From positions 1-64,000 of the forward strand of contig QHTB01000138.1 in assembly GCA_003220615.1 (NCBI GenBank): DNA of 64,000 bases, read 5' to 3'. The notes under the pieces were generated by a model. It searched no databases and was not told the DNA's origin. It saw nothing but the letters and a program-made list of their open reading frames with translations. The number at the start of each line of letters is the position of its first letter. Position 1 is the stretch's first letter. This document shows, piece after piece, positions 16,826-25,884 of this stretch. Both the position numbers and the translations under genes were made by a program. Origin of the DNA: Candidatus Rokuibacteriota bacterium. GTDB taxonomy: Bacteria; Methylomirabilota; Methylomirabilia; Rokubacteriales; CSP1-6.

Positions 16826-17986
16826 ATGGATGCCGAGGCGCGGAAGATCGTCGAGATCGGCTACGGGGGCAACGAGCGCCTCGTGATGAACATGGGGCCG
16901 CAGCACCCGTCCGCTCACGGCGTCTTCCGCGCCCTCCTCGTCCTCGAGGGCGAAACCGTCGTCGGCGTGGACGCCGTCATCGGCTATCTCCACCGCTGCC
17001 ACGAGAAGCTCGGTGAGACGCTGACCTACGTGCAGTACCCGTCCATCGCGTCCAAGACCGATTACGTGGCGGCCATGACGTCGGAGCTGGCGTACGTCTC
17101 GGCCGTGGAGAAAGTGGCGAAGTTCGAGGTGCCGAGGCGCGCGCAATACCTCCGCGTGCTCGTCGCCGAGCTGCAGCGGATCGCCTCCCACTGCCTGTGG
17201 CTCGGCACCTGGTGCCTCGACATGGGCGGCGCCCTCGGGGGCGGCGCCACCGTCTTCCTCTACTGCATGCGCGAGCGCGAGACCATCCTCGACCTGTTCG
17301 AGTCGTTGACGGGCGCGCGGCTCCTCTACGGCTTCCACCAGATCGGCGGCACGCGCTATGACCTTCCGGCCGGCTGGGTCGACAAGGCGCGCCGCACGGT
17401 GGACGTCGTCGAGCAGCGCCTCGGCGAGTACGAGGCGATGCTGGAGGACAACGCCTTCTTCCTCGCCCGTACCCAGGGCGTGGGCGTCGTCTCGCGCGAA
17501 TTGGCGGAGGACGTCGGCATCTCGGGGCCGCTGATCCGCGGCTCCGGTGTCGAGTACGACATCCGCCGCACCGAGCCCTATTCGTCGTACGGGGAGTTCG
17601 ACTTCAAGGTCCCGGTCGAGACGGCCGGCGATTGCTACGCGCGCTACCGCGTCCGCATGCAGGAATTCCGGGAGTCGATCAAGATCGTTCGTCAGGTCCT
17701 GGATGGACTGCCCGAGGGCCCGATCTCGTCACGGCCCGGCGTGAAGTCGGTCGGTCAGGTGCGCGTTCCCAAGGGTGAGGGGTATGCGCGCGTCGAAGGC
17801 GCGCGGGGCGAGGTCGGCTGCTACGTGATCAGCGACGGCGGGCCCAAGCCCTACCGCATGAAGTGGCGGGGCGCCTCCTTCTCGAACCTCGCGATCCTGC
17901 CCCACATCATCCCCGGCCACAAGGTCGCCGACGTGGTTGCCATCATGGGCTCCGTGGATCCCGTGTTCGGCGAGGTGGATCGGTGA
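16826..17986 (+). CDS. nuoD: NADH-quinone oxidoreductase subunit D (locus 1)
   Basis: A 386-residue 49-kDa-type subunit forming the quinone site with NuoB. It has the signature GPQHPSAHG near the N-terminus, the YLHRCHEKLGE segment, and the C-terminal FGEVDR ending. It is shorter than the locus 2 NuoD, which has a longer N-terminus and an insertion. The ATG is six bases after the NIPSNAP gene. Confidence 0.94.
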   Translation: MDAEARKIVEIGYGGNERLVMNMGPQHPSAHGVFRALLVLEGETVVGVDAVIGYLHRCHEKLGETLTYVQYPSIASKTDYVAAMTSELAYVSAVEKVAKFEVPRRAQYLRVLVAELQRIASHCLWLGTWCLDMGGALGGGATVFLYCMRERETILDLFESLTGARLLYGFHQIGGTRYDLPAGWVDKARRTVDVVEQRLGEYEAMLEDNAFFLARTQGVGVVSRELAEDVGISGPLIRGSGVEYDIRRTEPYSSYGEFDFKVPVETAGDCYARYRVRMQEFRESIKIVRQVLDGLPEGPISSRPGVKSVGQVRVPKGEGYARVEGARGEVGCYVISDGGPKPYRMKWRGASFSNLAILPHIIPGHKVADVVAIMGSVDPVFGEVDR

Positions 17987-18978
17987 GCGTTGCGCCGGCG
18001 GTGTCGATGTTCGTCGCCGCCTTCATTCTGCTGAACGCGATCGTGGGCGTGGTGACCTACATCACGCTGCTCGAGCGGAAGTTCGCCGCCCGCATGCAAT
18101 CGCGGATCGGGCCCTATTACGTCGGCTGGCCCCACGGCTGGCTGCAGCCGATTGCCGATGCCATCAAGCTGATGATCAAGGAAGACGTGGTGCCGACGCC
18201 CGCCGATCGGGTGGTCTACAACCTGGCGCCGCTGGTGTTCCTCGTGCCATGCATGCTGATCTTCGCCACGATCCCGTTTGCGCCCGGGCTGGGCCTGGCC
18301 GATCTCAACATCGGCGTGCTCTTCTTCCTGGCCGTCTCCGCGCTCGAGATCGTCGGGCTCTTCATGGGGGGCTGGGGCTCCAACAACAAGTACGCGCTGC
18401 TCAGCGCGATGCGGGCGGTCAACCAGATCATCTCCTACGACCTGCCCTTCATCTTCGCCGCGCTGGTGCCGGTGCTGCTCACGGGCTCCATGCAGATGTC
18501 GGCGATCGTCAACGCGCAGCAGGGCGGGGCCGGCTGGTTCGTGCTCTATCCGGTGATCGGGCAGCTCGCCTTCCTCGCCTACCTCATCGCCGCGCTGGCC
18601 GCCGAGAACCGCGTCCCCTTCGACATTCTCGAGGCGGAGTCCGAGCTCGTCGCGGGCTTCCGTGTCGAGTACAGCGGGATGAAGTTCGCCCTGATCCAGC
18701 TCGGCGAGTACGCCCACATGCTGGGGACGTCGTTCCTCGGCGCGCTCCTGTTCCTGGGCGGGTGGCTCGGGCCGGGGCCGGCGTGGCTGGGGCCGATCTG
18801 GTTCCTGCTCAAGGCCGTGTTCGTGTTCCTGGTGATGACCTGGGTTCGCTGGAGCTTCGTCCGCATCCGCGTGGACCAGATCCTCGCCATTTCCTGGAAG
18901 CTTCTCCTGCCGGCAACGGTGGTGCTGATGCTCGTGACCGGCTTCGTGGTCGCCGCCGGAGGTGGGCGTGGCCTCTAA
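17983..18978 (+). CDS. nuoH: NADH-quinone oxidoreductase subunit H (locus 1)
   Basis: A 331-residue membrane subunit that links the peripheral arm to the membrane arm and helps form the quinone channel. It has about eight hydrophobic helices and the conserved loops RKFAARMQSRIGPYYVG and ENRVPFDILEAESELVAGF. The GTG at 17983 overlaps the nuoD stop (GTGA). Confidence 0.94.
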   Translation: MSVAPAVSMFVAAFILLNAIVGVVTYITLLERKFAARMQSRIGPYYVGWPHGWLQPIADAIKLMIKEDVVPTPADRVVYNLAPLVFLVPCMLIFATIPFAPGLGLADLNIGVLFFLAVSALEIVGLFMGGWGSNNKYALLSAMRAVNQIISYDLPFIFAALVPVLLTGSMQMSAIVNAQQGGAGWFVLYPVIGQLAFLAYLIAALAAENRVPFDILEAESELVAGFRVEYSGMKFALIQLGEYAHMLGTSFLGALLFLGGWLGPGPAWLGPIWFLLKAVFVFLVMTWVRWSFVRIRVDQILAISWKLLLPATVVLMLVTGFVVAAGGGRGL

Positions 18979-19516
18979 CGGCACGGCGGCGACGGGCTTC
19001 TGGGGCGAGCTGTGGCAGCTCACCCGGGCCGTCAGCCGCGCGATGGGCGTGACCTTCCGCAACCTCTTCCGCCGACCGGTGACCGTGATGTATCCGGACA
19101 CGTCGCGTCCGTATCCGGACCGCTTCCGGGGCGTGCTGGCGCTCGTCTACGAGAAGGACACCGGCCAGGAAGCCTGTATCGGCTGCCGGCTGTGCGAGTA
19201 CATCTGCCCGCCCCAGGTCATCAAGGTCGAGATGCTCAAGGCCGAGAAGCGGAACTTCGCCAAGACCTTCACGCTCGAGCTGTACGCCTGCGAGTTCTGC
19301 GAGCTGTGCGTGCAGGTGTGTCCGACCGACGCCATCATCATGCTCAAGACCTTCGATCTCGCGACGAGCGACCGGCGCGAGATGCTCCTCGACAAGGACC
19401 GGCTGCACTGGCTGGGCTGCGCGTTCCCGCCCTCGTGGGCCACCGGCAACAAGCTGCGCGACATGCAGGCGCCGCCGAAGGCGGCCCGCGCCGAGGGCAA
19501 GGAAGGCAAGGCGTGA
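18962..19516 (+). CDS. nuoI: NADH-quinone oxidoreductase subunit I (locus 1)
   Basis: A 184-residue ferredoxin-like subunit carrying two [4Fe-4S] clusters: C72, C75, C78, C82 (CIGCRLCEYICP) and C110, C113, C116, C120 (CEFCELCVQVCP). In a complex lacking NuoEFG this is the likely first acceptor from an external donor such as ferredoxin (inference). It overlaps nuoH by 17 bases; a second GTG at 18968 is an alternative start. Confidence 0.94.
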   Translation: MGVASNGTAATGFWGELWQLTRAVSRAMGVTFRNLFRRPVTVMYPDTSRPYPDRFRGVLALVYEKDTGQEACIGCRLCEYICPPQVIKVEMLKAEKRNFAKTFTLELYACEFCELCVQVCPTDAIIMLKTFDLATSDRREMLLDKDRLHWLGCAFPPSWATGNKLRDMQAPPKAARAEGKEGKA

Positions 19517-20004
19517 CGCTCGAGACCGTGGTGTTCGGGCTGGTGGCCCTGGCCCTGCTCGGCGGGAGCCTGGGTGTCGTGCTCACCCCCAACCTCTTCC
19601 ACGCCGTCCTCTCTCTCGCCGGCGCCCTCGTGGCCACCGCGGTGATCTTCCTCCTGCTGGACGCCGCCTTTCTCTTCGCCGTGCAGCTCCTGCTCTACGC
19701 GGGCGGGGTCGTCACGGTCCTGGTGTTCGCCATCATGCTGACCGAGCGCCTGATCGGCGAGCACATCACCCAGACGAATCGCCACGTCGTCAACGGCGCC
19801 GTGACGTCGGTGGCGGTCTTCGTGGGCGTGGCCGGCTTCATCATGCGGAGCAATCTGACGGCGGCCGAGCCGGCGCCGGCCGACCGCACCGTCGAGATCG
19901 CCCGCGCCATCGTCGGGCCGTTCGCGGTGACCTTCGAGCTGCTCGGGGTGCTCCTGGTGGCCGCGCTGCTGGGCGCCATCTACTTCGCGCGGACCGAGGA
20001 CTGA
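19513..20004 (+). CDS. nuoJ: NADH-quinone oxidoreductase subunit J (locus 1)
   Basis: A 163-residue membrane subunit with five hydrophobic helices. It has the conserved helix ending YAGGVVTVLVFAIMLT, the pi-bulge region important for coupling. The GTG at 19513 makes a GTGA overlap with nuoI, and its stop shares a base with the nuoK ATG. Confidence 0.9.
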   Translation: MTLETVVFGLVALALLGGSLGVVLTPNLFHAVLSLAGALVATAVIFLLLDAAFLFAVQLLLYAGGVVTVLVFAIMLTERLIGEHITQTNRHVVNGAVTSVAVFVGVAGFIMRSNLTAAEPAPADRTVEIARAIVGPFAVTFELLGVLLVAALLGAIYFARTED

Positions 20005-20312
20005 TGGCGGCTCCCGGTCTGTCTGCGTACCTCGTTCTGGCCGCGCTCGTCTTCGCCATCGGGCTCTTCGGTGTGCTGACGCGGCGGAATGCCGTCGGCA
20101 TCCTGCTCGGCATCGAGCTGATGCTGAACGCGGTCAACATCAACCTCGTGGCGTTCGCGCGCTTCGAGGCCGACCTGGCCGGGCTGATCTTCACGCTGTT
20201 CGTCATCGCGATCACGGTGGCCGAAGTCGGCGTGGGATTGGCCATCGTCATCGCGATCTTCCGGGTGCGGCGGACCGTGGACGCCGACCACCTGAACTTG
20301 CTCAAAGGCTGA
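20004..20312 (+). CDS. nuoK: NADH-quinone oxidoreductase subunit K (locus 1)
   Basis: A 102-residue, three-helix antiporter-related subunit. It keeps the helix GIELMLNAVNINLVAFAR and the later AEVGVGLAIVIA with membrane glutamates used in proton transfer. The ATG overlaps the nuoJ stop (TGATG). Confidence 0.92.
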   Translation: MAAPGLSAYLVLAALVFAIGLFGVLTRRNAVGILLGIELMLNAVNINLVAFARFEADLAGLIFTLFVIAITVAEVGVGLAIVIAIFRVRRTVDADHLNLLKG

Positions 20313-20313
20313 C

Positions 20314-22128
20314 GTGACGCTCACTGCGCTGGCCGTCCTGGGCCTGCCGTTCGCGAGCTTCGCCGCCATCGCGCTCGTGCGTCCCCTGCGTCAGGCCGGG
20401 CGCCTGGCCGGGTGGCTCTCGATCGCCGCCATCGCCTGCGCGTTCCTGGGCGCCCTCGTCGTCTGGGGGTCGGCGCCGGGCACCGAGGCTCTGTGGGGAT
20501 GGATCCCGGGCGATGAAGAGCCGATGGTGACCGTCGGCGTCCTGCTCGACGATCTCAGCGCCGCGATGCTGGTCCTCGTCACACTCGTTTCGCTGCTGGT
20601 GCAGGTCTACTCGCTGGCCTACCTCGCAGACGAGCCAGCCCCCTCGCTCGGTCGTTACTACGCCTACCAGTCGCTCTTCGCGTTCTCGATGCTGGGACTG
20701 GTGCTGTCGCCGACGTTCGTCCAGATGTTCGTGTTCTGGGAGCTGGTCGGGCTCTGCTCCTACCTCCTCATCGGCTACTGGTACGACCGACCGTCGGCAG
20801 CACGGGCGGCGGTGAAGGCGTTCTGGATCACGAAGCTGGGCGACGTCGGCTTCATCCTCGGGATCGTCCTGCTCTGGGGTGCGACGGGCACGTTCGAATT
20901 CTCCGAGCTGTTCGAGCTGGCCCGATCCGGACAGATCCCGCTGGCCGGACTCAGCCTGACGATGTTCTTGATCTACCTCGGAGCCGTCGGCAAGTCGGCC
21001 CAGTTCCCGCTCCACGTCTGGCTGCCGGATGCGATGGAAGGCCCGACGCCGGTCTCGGCGCTCATCCACGCCGCGACGATGGTCACGGCCGGCGTCTTCA
21101 TGGTCACGCGGACGATGCCGCTCTTCGAGCTCGTGCCCGGGATGCTGACGCTCATCGCCTGGGTGGGCGCCTTCACGGCGCTCCTGGCGGCCACCATGGC
21201 CTGTGTCGAGAGCGACATCAAGCGCGTGCTCGCCTACTCCACCGTCTCGCAGCTCGGGTACATGATGGCGGCGGCCGGTGCCGGCGCCTCCGCGGCCGCC
21301 TTCTTCCACCTGGGGACTCACGGCGTCTTCAAGGCGCTCCTGTTCCTCGGCGCCGGCGCGGTCATCCACGCCGTTGGGACGAACGACATCTTCCGAATGG
21401 GCGGACTCTTTCGGATGCTTCCGCGGACCGGGACCGTCTTTGTCATCGCCACGCTGGCCCTCGCGGGCGTCTGGCCCTTCGCCGGGTTCTTTTCCAAGGA
21501 GGCGGTGCTGGCCGGCGTCCTCCACGGCCATCTGGCGGGGCCGTTCGTGTTGCTGGCACTGACCGCGTTCCTCACGGCGTTTTACATGTTCCGCGTGGTC
21601 TTCATCGCCTTCTTCGGGCGGCCCCACGATGCCCACGCTCATCCGCACGAGGCGCCGCCGCTGATGGCCGTCCCACTCTGGATCCTGGCTGGCCTGACCG
21701 TCGGCATCGGGCTGCGCTTCGTCGTTCACCCACTGGAAGGCGAGCATGGCCCGAGCTGGCTGGCGCCGCTGTCGCTCGGTCTCGCCGCGGCCGGCTTCGT
21801 CCTGGCGTGGGCGACCTATCAAGTCCGCGTCGTGAGCGCAGCCATGCTGGCGGCACTGTTCGGGCCGATCGACTATATGGCGCGGCGGCGCTACGGCCTC
21901 GACGCGCTCTACGCCGGCCTCTACCGGGCGTTCATCCTGGGGTTCTCGCGCCTCGTCGGATGGGTCGATCGCTATCTCGTCGACGGCGTGCTCAACGTGC
22001 TGAGCGCGTGGACGCTCCGCGGGGGCGACATGCTCCGGCGGATGCAGAGCGGCCAGCCTCAGGACTACGTGTATGGCGTCGCCTTCGGCGTGCTCCTCCT
22101 CTTCGTCTGGGCCCAGTTCTGGCGATGA
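20314..22128 (+). CDS. nuoL: NADH-quinone oxidoreductase subunit L (locus 1)
   Basis: A 604-residue distal antiporter-like subunit, close to the usual length. It has FWELVGLCSYLLIG, KAFWITKLGDVGF, the histidine- and lysine-bearing helix PLHVWLPDAMEGPTPVSALIH, and a C-terminal extension that should form the lateral amphipathic helix. The GTG start is two bases after the nuoK stop. There is no counterpart in locus 2. Confidence 0.94.
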   Translation: MTLTALAVLGLPFASFAAIALVRPLRQAGRLAGWLSIAAIACAFLGALVVWGSAPGTEALWGWIPGDEEPMVTVGVLLDDLSAAMLVLVTLVSLLVQVYSLAYLADEPAPSLGRYYAYQSLFAFSMLGLVLSPTFVQMFVFWELVGLCSYLLIGYWYDRPSAARAAVKAFWITKLGDVGFILGIVLLWGATGTFEFSELFELARSGQIPLAGLSLTMFLIYLGAVGKSAQFPLHVWLPDAMEGPTPVSALIHAATMVTAGVFMVTRTMPLFELVPGMLTLIAWVGAFTALLAATMACVESDIKRVLAYSTVSQLGYMMAAAGAGASAAAFFHLGTHGVFKALLFLGAGAVIHAVGTNDIFRMGGLFRMLPRTGTVFVIATLALAGVWPFAGFFSKEAVLAGVLHGHLAGPFVLLALTAFLTAFYMFRVVFIAFFGRPHDAHAHPHEAPPLMAVPLWILAGLTVGIGLRFVVHPLEGEHGPSWLAPLSLGLAAAGFVLAWATYQVRVVSAAMLAALFGPIDYMARRRYGLDALYAGLYRAFILGFSRLVGWVDRYLVDGVLNVLSAWTLRGGDMLRRMQSGQPQDYVYGVAFGVLLLFVWAQFWR

Positions 22129-22180
22129 CACCGCGTCCTCGCCACGTTCGACCGGAACCCGGGTCACGGAGCTCGCCCCG

Positions 22181-23713
22181 ATGACCGCTGGCATCCCCGT
22201 GCTGTCGCTCATCACGTGGGCCCCGTTCGTGGGCGCATTGCTGATCATGTTCACCGCCCGTCATCGCCCCCGGGCCGTCCGCCTCATCGCGGCCATCTCC
22301 ACCGGGGTCTCGGCAGCGCTCGCGCTCTGGCTCTACGTCGCCTACGACCGACAGGCGAGCGGCTTCCAGTTCTACGAGAAGCTGCCGCTGGTGCCGCCAC
22401 TGGGGATCAACTACGAGCTGGCCGTCGATGGCATGAGCCTTTTGATGGTCCTGCTGACCGGCATCATCATCTTCGCGGGCGTGTTCGCGTCGTGGACGGT
22501 GGCCAGTCGCAGTCAGGAGTTCTACGCGCTGCTGCTGGCGCTGGTCACCGGCGTCTTCGGCGTGTTCGTCTCCCTCGACCTCTTCGTGCTCTTCCTGTTC
22601 TACGAGCTCGCCGTGCTGCCGATGTACCTGCTGATCGGAATCTGGGGCTCGACCGGCGAGGTCCGGCCGCGCGGCATCTTCGCCTGGGCGTACCGCGAGA
22701 CAGGTGTCGGGACGAAAGAGTACGCGGCGATGAAGCTGACGCTCTATCTGCTCTTCGGTTCGGCGTTCATCCTGGTCGGAATCTTCGCCCTGTACACATC
22801 GTCCGGCATCGGCTCGTTCTCGTTCCTCGACCTCGAGGGCGTGGCGTTCGATCGTAGCCTCCAGCGCTGGGTGTTCCTGGCCTTCTACGTCGGATTCGGG
22901 ATCCTCGCCGGTATCTGGCCGCTGCACACGTGGTCGCCCGATGGCCACGCTTCGGCGCCGACGGCGGTCTCGATGCTTCACGCCGGCGTGCTCATGAAGC
23001 TCGGCGCCTACGGTGTCGTGCGGGTGGGCATGGGACTGCTGCCGTCTGGCGCCGCTGATCTCGCCTGGCTGGTCGGCATGATCGCCTGCATCAATATCGT
23101 GTACGGCGCGCTGTCGGCGATGGCGCAGACCGACCTGAAATACGTCATCGCGTACTCGTCCGTTTCCCACATGGGTATCGTCATGCTGGGGGCGGCCACG
23201 CTGACCGAGGCGGGCCTGAATGGCTCCGTCTTCCAGATGTTCGCCCACGGCGTCATGACCGGACTCTGCTTCGCGCTCGTGGGCCTCGTCTACGAGAAGG
23301 CCCACTCGCGTGAGATCGGAAAGATGGGCGGGTTCGGGCGCGTCATGCCCGGAATCGCCACGGCCTTCACCGTGGCCGGCCTCTCGTCGCTGGGTCTGCC
23401 CGCCACGGCCGGCTTCGTCGCCGAGCTGTTGACGTTCCTCGGCGCCTGGCGCTCGCCACACTCGTGGTGGTTGTTGCCAGCAGTCGCCGGAACGTTTCTC
23501 ACCGCGATCTACGTGCTGCGCGTCATCAAGCAGATCTTCTGGGGGCCCCCGTCGCCGCATTTCGCTCACCTGGAGGACGCGCGGGGGCCGGAGTGGGTCG
23601 CGCTGGTGATCCTGGTCGGAGTGATCGTCCTGTTCGGTCTCGTCCCGGGCCTGGCCCTCGGCCCGGTCGACACCGCCACCGTCCCCCTGCTGGCCCGGAT
23701 CGTGGCGCCATGA
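22181..23713 (+). CDS. nuoM: NADH-quinone oxidoreductase subunit M (locus 1)
   Basis: A 510-residue antiporter-like subunit. It has FFYELAVLPMYLLIGIWG, the helix PLHTWSPDGHASAPTAVSML and AYSSVSHMG. The ATG at 22181 is preceded by GGAG at about 10 bases; upstream codons in the frame are Ser-rich and not NuoM-like. A 52-base gap after nuoL is the largest inside the locus. Its stop overlaps nuoN (ATGA). Confidence 0.94.
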   Translation: MTAGIPVLSLITWAPFVGALLIMFTARHRPRAVRLIAAISTGVSAALALWLYVAYDRQASGFQFYEKLPLVPPLGINYELAVDGMSLLMVLLTGIIIFAGVFASWTVASRSQEFYALLLALVTGVFGVFVSLDLFVLFLFYELAVLPMYLLIGIWGSTGEVRPRGIFAWAYRETGVGTKEYAAMKLTLYLLFGSAFILVGIFALYTSSGIGSFSFLDLEGVAFDRSLQRWVFLAFYVGFGILAGIWPLHTWSPDGHASAPTAVSMLHAGVLMKLGAYGVVRVGMGLLPSGAADLAWLVGMIACINIVYGALSAMAQTDLKYVIAYSSVSHMGIVMLGAATLTEAGLNGSVFQMFAHGVMTGLCFALVGLVYEKAHSREIGKMGGFGRVMPGIATAFTVAGLSSLGLPATAGFVAELLTFLGAWRSPHSWWLLPAVAGTFLTAIYVLRVIKQIFWGPPSPHFAHLEDARGPEWVALVILVGVIVLFGLVPGLALGPVDTATVPLLARIVAP

Positions 23714-25119
23714 TCGCGTTTGCGCTCGAGATCGGAGTCGGAGCGCTCATGCTGCTCGTGTTCGTCGCGACGCTCCTCGCGCGAGGCGACGACCGCCGCT
23801 GGATCGGCTGGCTCGCCGCGGCCGGGACGCTGGCGCTCACGCTCCTCGCCCTGCCACTCTCGCCGGCGCCCGCGCAGCTCGGCGGCGCGTTCGTCCAGGA
23901 CGGCCTGGCTCTCTTCGCCAAGCGGCTGTTCCTGGCCGCAACGTTCATCGGGCTGCTCGGCGGGCTGTCGCTGCCGGGCCGGCCGTTCCTCCGTCGCGCC
24001 GGTGAGTACCACGTCCTCGTGCTCGCGTCGCTGCTCGGGATGCTCGTCCTCGCGTCGGCGCGCGATCTCGTGCTGCTCTTCGTCGCGTTCGAGCTGATGT
24101 CGATCCCGCTCTACGTCCTGGCTGGATTTGCCAAGCGGGAGGCGGGCGCGGCGGAAGCGGCGCTGAAGTTCTTCCTCGTGGGCAGCGTGTCGTCCGCAGT
24201 GATGGCCTACGGCTTGTCGTTCGTCTACGGAGCCGCGCGCTCGACGAGCCTGGCCGCCGCGGCCAAAGCCGTGCCCGACGCCGATGGCCTGCTCATCCTG
24301 GGTTTGCTGGCGGTGTTCGGAGGGTTCGGCTTCAAGATCGCCGCCTTTCCGTTTCACATGTGGGTGCCGGACACGTACGAGGCGGCGCCGACGCCATTCG
24401 TGGCGTGGCTCAGCGTCACGCCGAAGGCGGCCGGCTTCATCGCCCTCTTCCGGGTGTATTTCGAGGGCGTGGGCACGTCGGTGAGCTTCTGGGTGCCGGT
24501 GGCCGCCGGCCTGGCAACGCTGACCATCGTCGCCGGCAATCTCATGGCGTTGCCGCAGCAGAATGCCAAGCGTTTGCTGGCGTACTCGGGCATCGCGCAC
24601 ATCGGTTACATGCTGGTCGGCTTCGCCGCCACGTCGGCCTCGGGGACCGCGATGATCCTCTTCTATCTGGTCGCCTACGTGTTCGGAAACATGGGGGCGT
24701 TCCTGGTCGTCGAAGCCGTCGCCCGCTCCGAAGGCTCGGAGCATCTGGCGGCGTTTCGCGGCCTCGCCCAGCGGTCACCGCTCCTCGCGCTGGCCATGCT
24801 GCTCTTCCTGCTCTCGCTCGGGGGCATTCCGTTCGTTGCCGGCTTCTGGGCCAAGCTCTACGTGTTCTGGGCCGCGGCAACCGCCGGGCTGTACTGGCTG
24901 GTGCTGCTCGGCGCGTTGCTCACCGTCGTGGCGCTGTTCTACTACCTGATCGTCGCCAAGCGGATGTACATCGAGCCGCCTCCGACGATGACCCGCGTAC
25001 CCCTCGAGCCCATGCTCGCGCTCTCGGTACTGCTCTGCGCCCTCGGCGTCGTCATCCTGGGGTTGTACCCGAAACCCCTGGTGATGGCGGCCCTTCGGGT
25101 CGCCGCACCCCTCTTCTAG
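23710..25119 (+). CDS. nuoN: NADH-quinone oxidoreductase subunit N (locus 1)
   Basis: A 469-residue antiporter-like subunit. It has LFVAFELMSIPLYVLAGF, the helix PFHMWVPDTYEAAPTPFVAWLS, and AKRLLAYSGIAHIGYMLVG. The ATG at 23710 overlaps the nuoM stop. It closes locus 1. The following 129 bases hold the TetR promoter and no clear terminator. Confidence 0.94.
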   Translation: MIAFALEIGVGALMLLVFVATLLARGDDRRWIGWLAAAGTLALTLLALPLSPAPAQLGGAFVQDGLALFAKRLFLAATFIGLLGGLSLPGRPFLRRAGEYHVLVLASLLGMLVLASARDLVLLFVAFELMSIPLYVLAGFAKREAGAAEAALKFFLVGSVSSAVMAYGLSFVYGAARSTSLAAAAKAVPDADGLLILGLLAVFGGFGFKIAAFPFHMWVPDTYEAAPTPFVAWLSVTPKAAGFIALFRVYFEGVGTSVSFWVPVAAGLATLTIVAGNLMALPQQNAKRLLAYSGIAHIGYMLVGFAATSASGTAMILFYLVAYVFGNMGAFLVVEAVARSEGSEHLAAFRGLAQRSPLLALAMLLFLLSLGGIPFVAGFWAKLYVFWAAATAGLYWLVLLGALLTVVALFYYLIVAKRMYIEPPPTMTRVPLEPMLALSVLLCALGVVILGLYPKPLVMAALRVAAPLF

Positions 25120-25195
25120 TCGTCCGGGTCGGCCTTCCACTAAACGCGAGCCCGTCCTCGGTGTCTTCTGCGGTAGATGAGGCGTCACCTTGAGC

Positions 25196-25248
25196 TTGAC
25201 GCGGCGTGGCACCGTCGGCTAGAGTTTGTACCAACTGGTCGGTACAAA
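25196..25248 (+). promoter_or_regulatory. Promoter with overlapping operator of the TetR gene
   Basis: A -35 TTGACG (25196-25201), an 18-base spacer and a -10 TAGAGT (25220-25225) are followed by a perfect inverted repeat TTTGTACC-8 bases-GGTACAAA (arms 25225-25232 and 25241-25248). The right arm ends at the base before the TetR ATG. The repeat covers the transcription start and the ribosome-binding region, as expected of an autorepressed TetR gene. No Shine-Dalgarno is visible, so the mRNA may be nearly leaderless. Confidence 0.75.
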
Positions 25249-25884
25249 ATGACACCTACCACTAATAAGCAGCTCCGGGTACGGGAAGGGCGCCAGACGC
25301 GGGGTGCGATCTTGACCGCGGCGAAGCGCCTGATACTCATCAAGGGCTACAACGCGACCTCTCTCGACGACCTCCTCGGTGCTAGTGGCGTCGGCAAGGG
25401 GTCCTTCTATCACTACTTCGAGAGCAAGGAAGACCTGGGCTACGCCATCCTCGACGACATCGTGACCTCCTTCGTGGAGCGGACCCTCGATCCCTGCTTT
25501 GCGGATCCTGATGGTCGTCCGATCGCTCAGATCCGCTGTTTCCTCGACCGTGTGGTCGAGGCCCAGCGCGAACGGGCCTGCGTGGGCGGCTGCCCGCTGG
25601 GGAATCTGGCTTCCGAGATGTCCGATGTCCACGAGGGTTTTCGCGAGCGACTCGCCAGTGTGTTCTCGGTGTGGCGTGAGCGGTTGACGCTCGCCCTCCG
25701 GGACGCTCAACGACGGGGCGACGTCGGGAACGATTGCCGTGTCGAGACCGTGGCGCAGTTCCTGGTGGCCTCGCTCGAGGGCGCCATCCTGATGACGAAG
25801 GTGAGCAAAGACATCGGGGTTATGGAGAAGTGCGTGGGGGAGCTCAAGCGGTACCTGGCAATCTACGAGCAGGCGCGGCCATGA
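25249..25884 (+). CDS. TetR/AcrR family transcriptional regulator
   Basis: A 211-residue regulator. The N-terminal helix-turn-helix (about 20-60) has TSLDDLLGASGVGKGSFYHYFESKEDL. The C-terminal ligand domain has GGCPLGNLASEMSD, a motif of one AcrR subgroup. The ATG at 25249 touches a perfect palindromic operator. The gene overlaps the ECF sigma gene by ATGA, so the regulator and the sigma factor are co-expressed. The ligand is unknown. Confidence 0.9.
   Translation: MTPTTNKQLRVREGRQTRGAILTAAKRLILIKGYNATSLDDLLGASGVGKGSFYHYFESKEDLGYAILDDIVTSFVERTLDPCFADPDGRPIAQIRCFLDRVVEAQRERACVGGCPLGNLASEMSDVHEGFRERLASVFSVWRERLTLALRDAQRRGDVGNDCRVETVAQFLVASLEGAILMTKVSKDIGVMEKCVGELKRYLAIYEQARP

Noticed and set aside
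22073-22180. N-terminal extension of nuoM
   Set aside because: The in-frame upstream codons are Ser-rich and overlap nuoL; the family N-terminus begins at the ATG at 22181.
20302-22254. Minus-strand open frame of 650 codons opposite nuoL
   Set aside because: A shadow of nuoL; charged low-complexity product.
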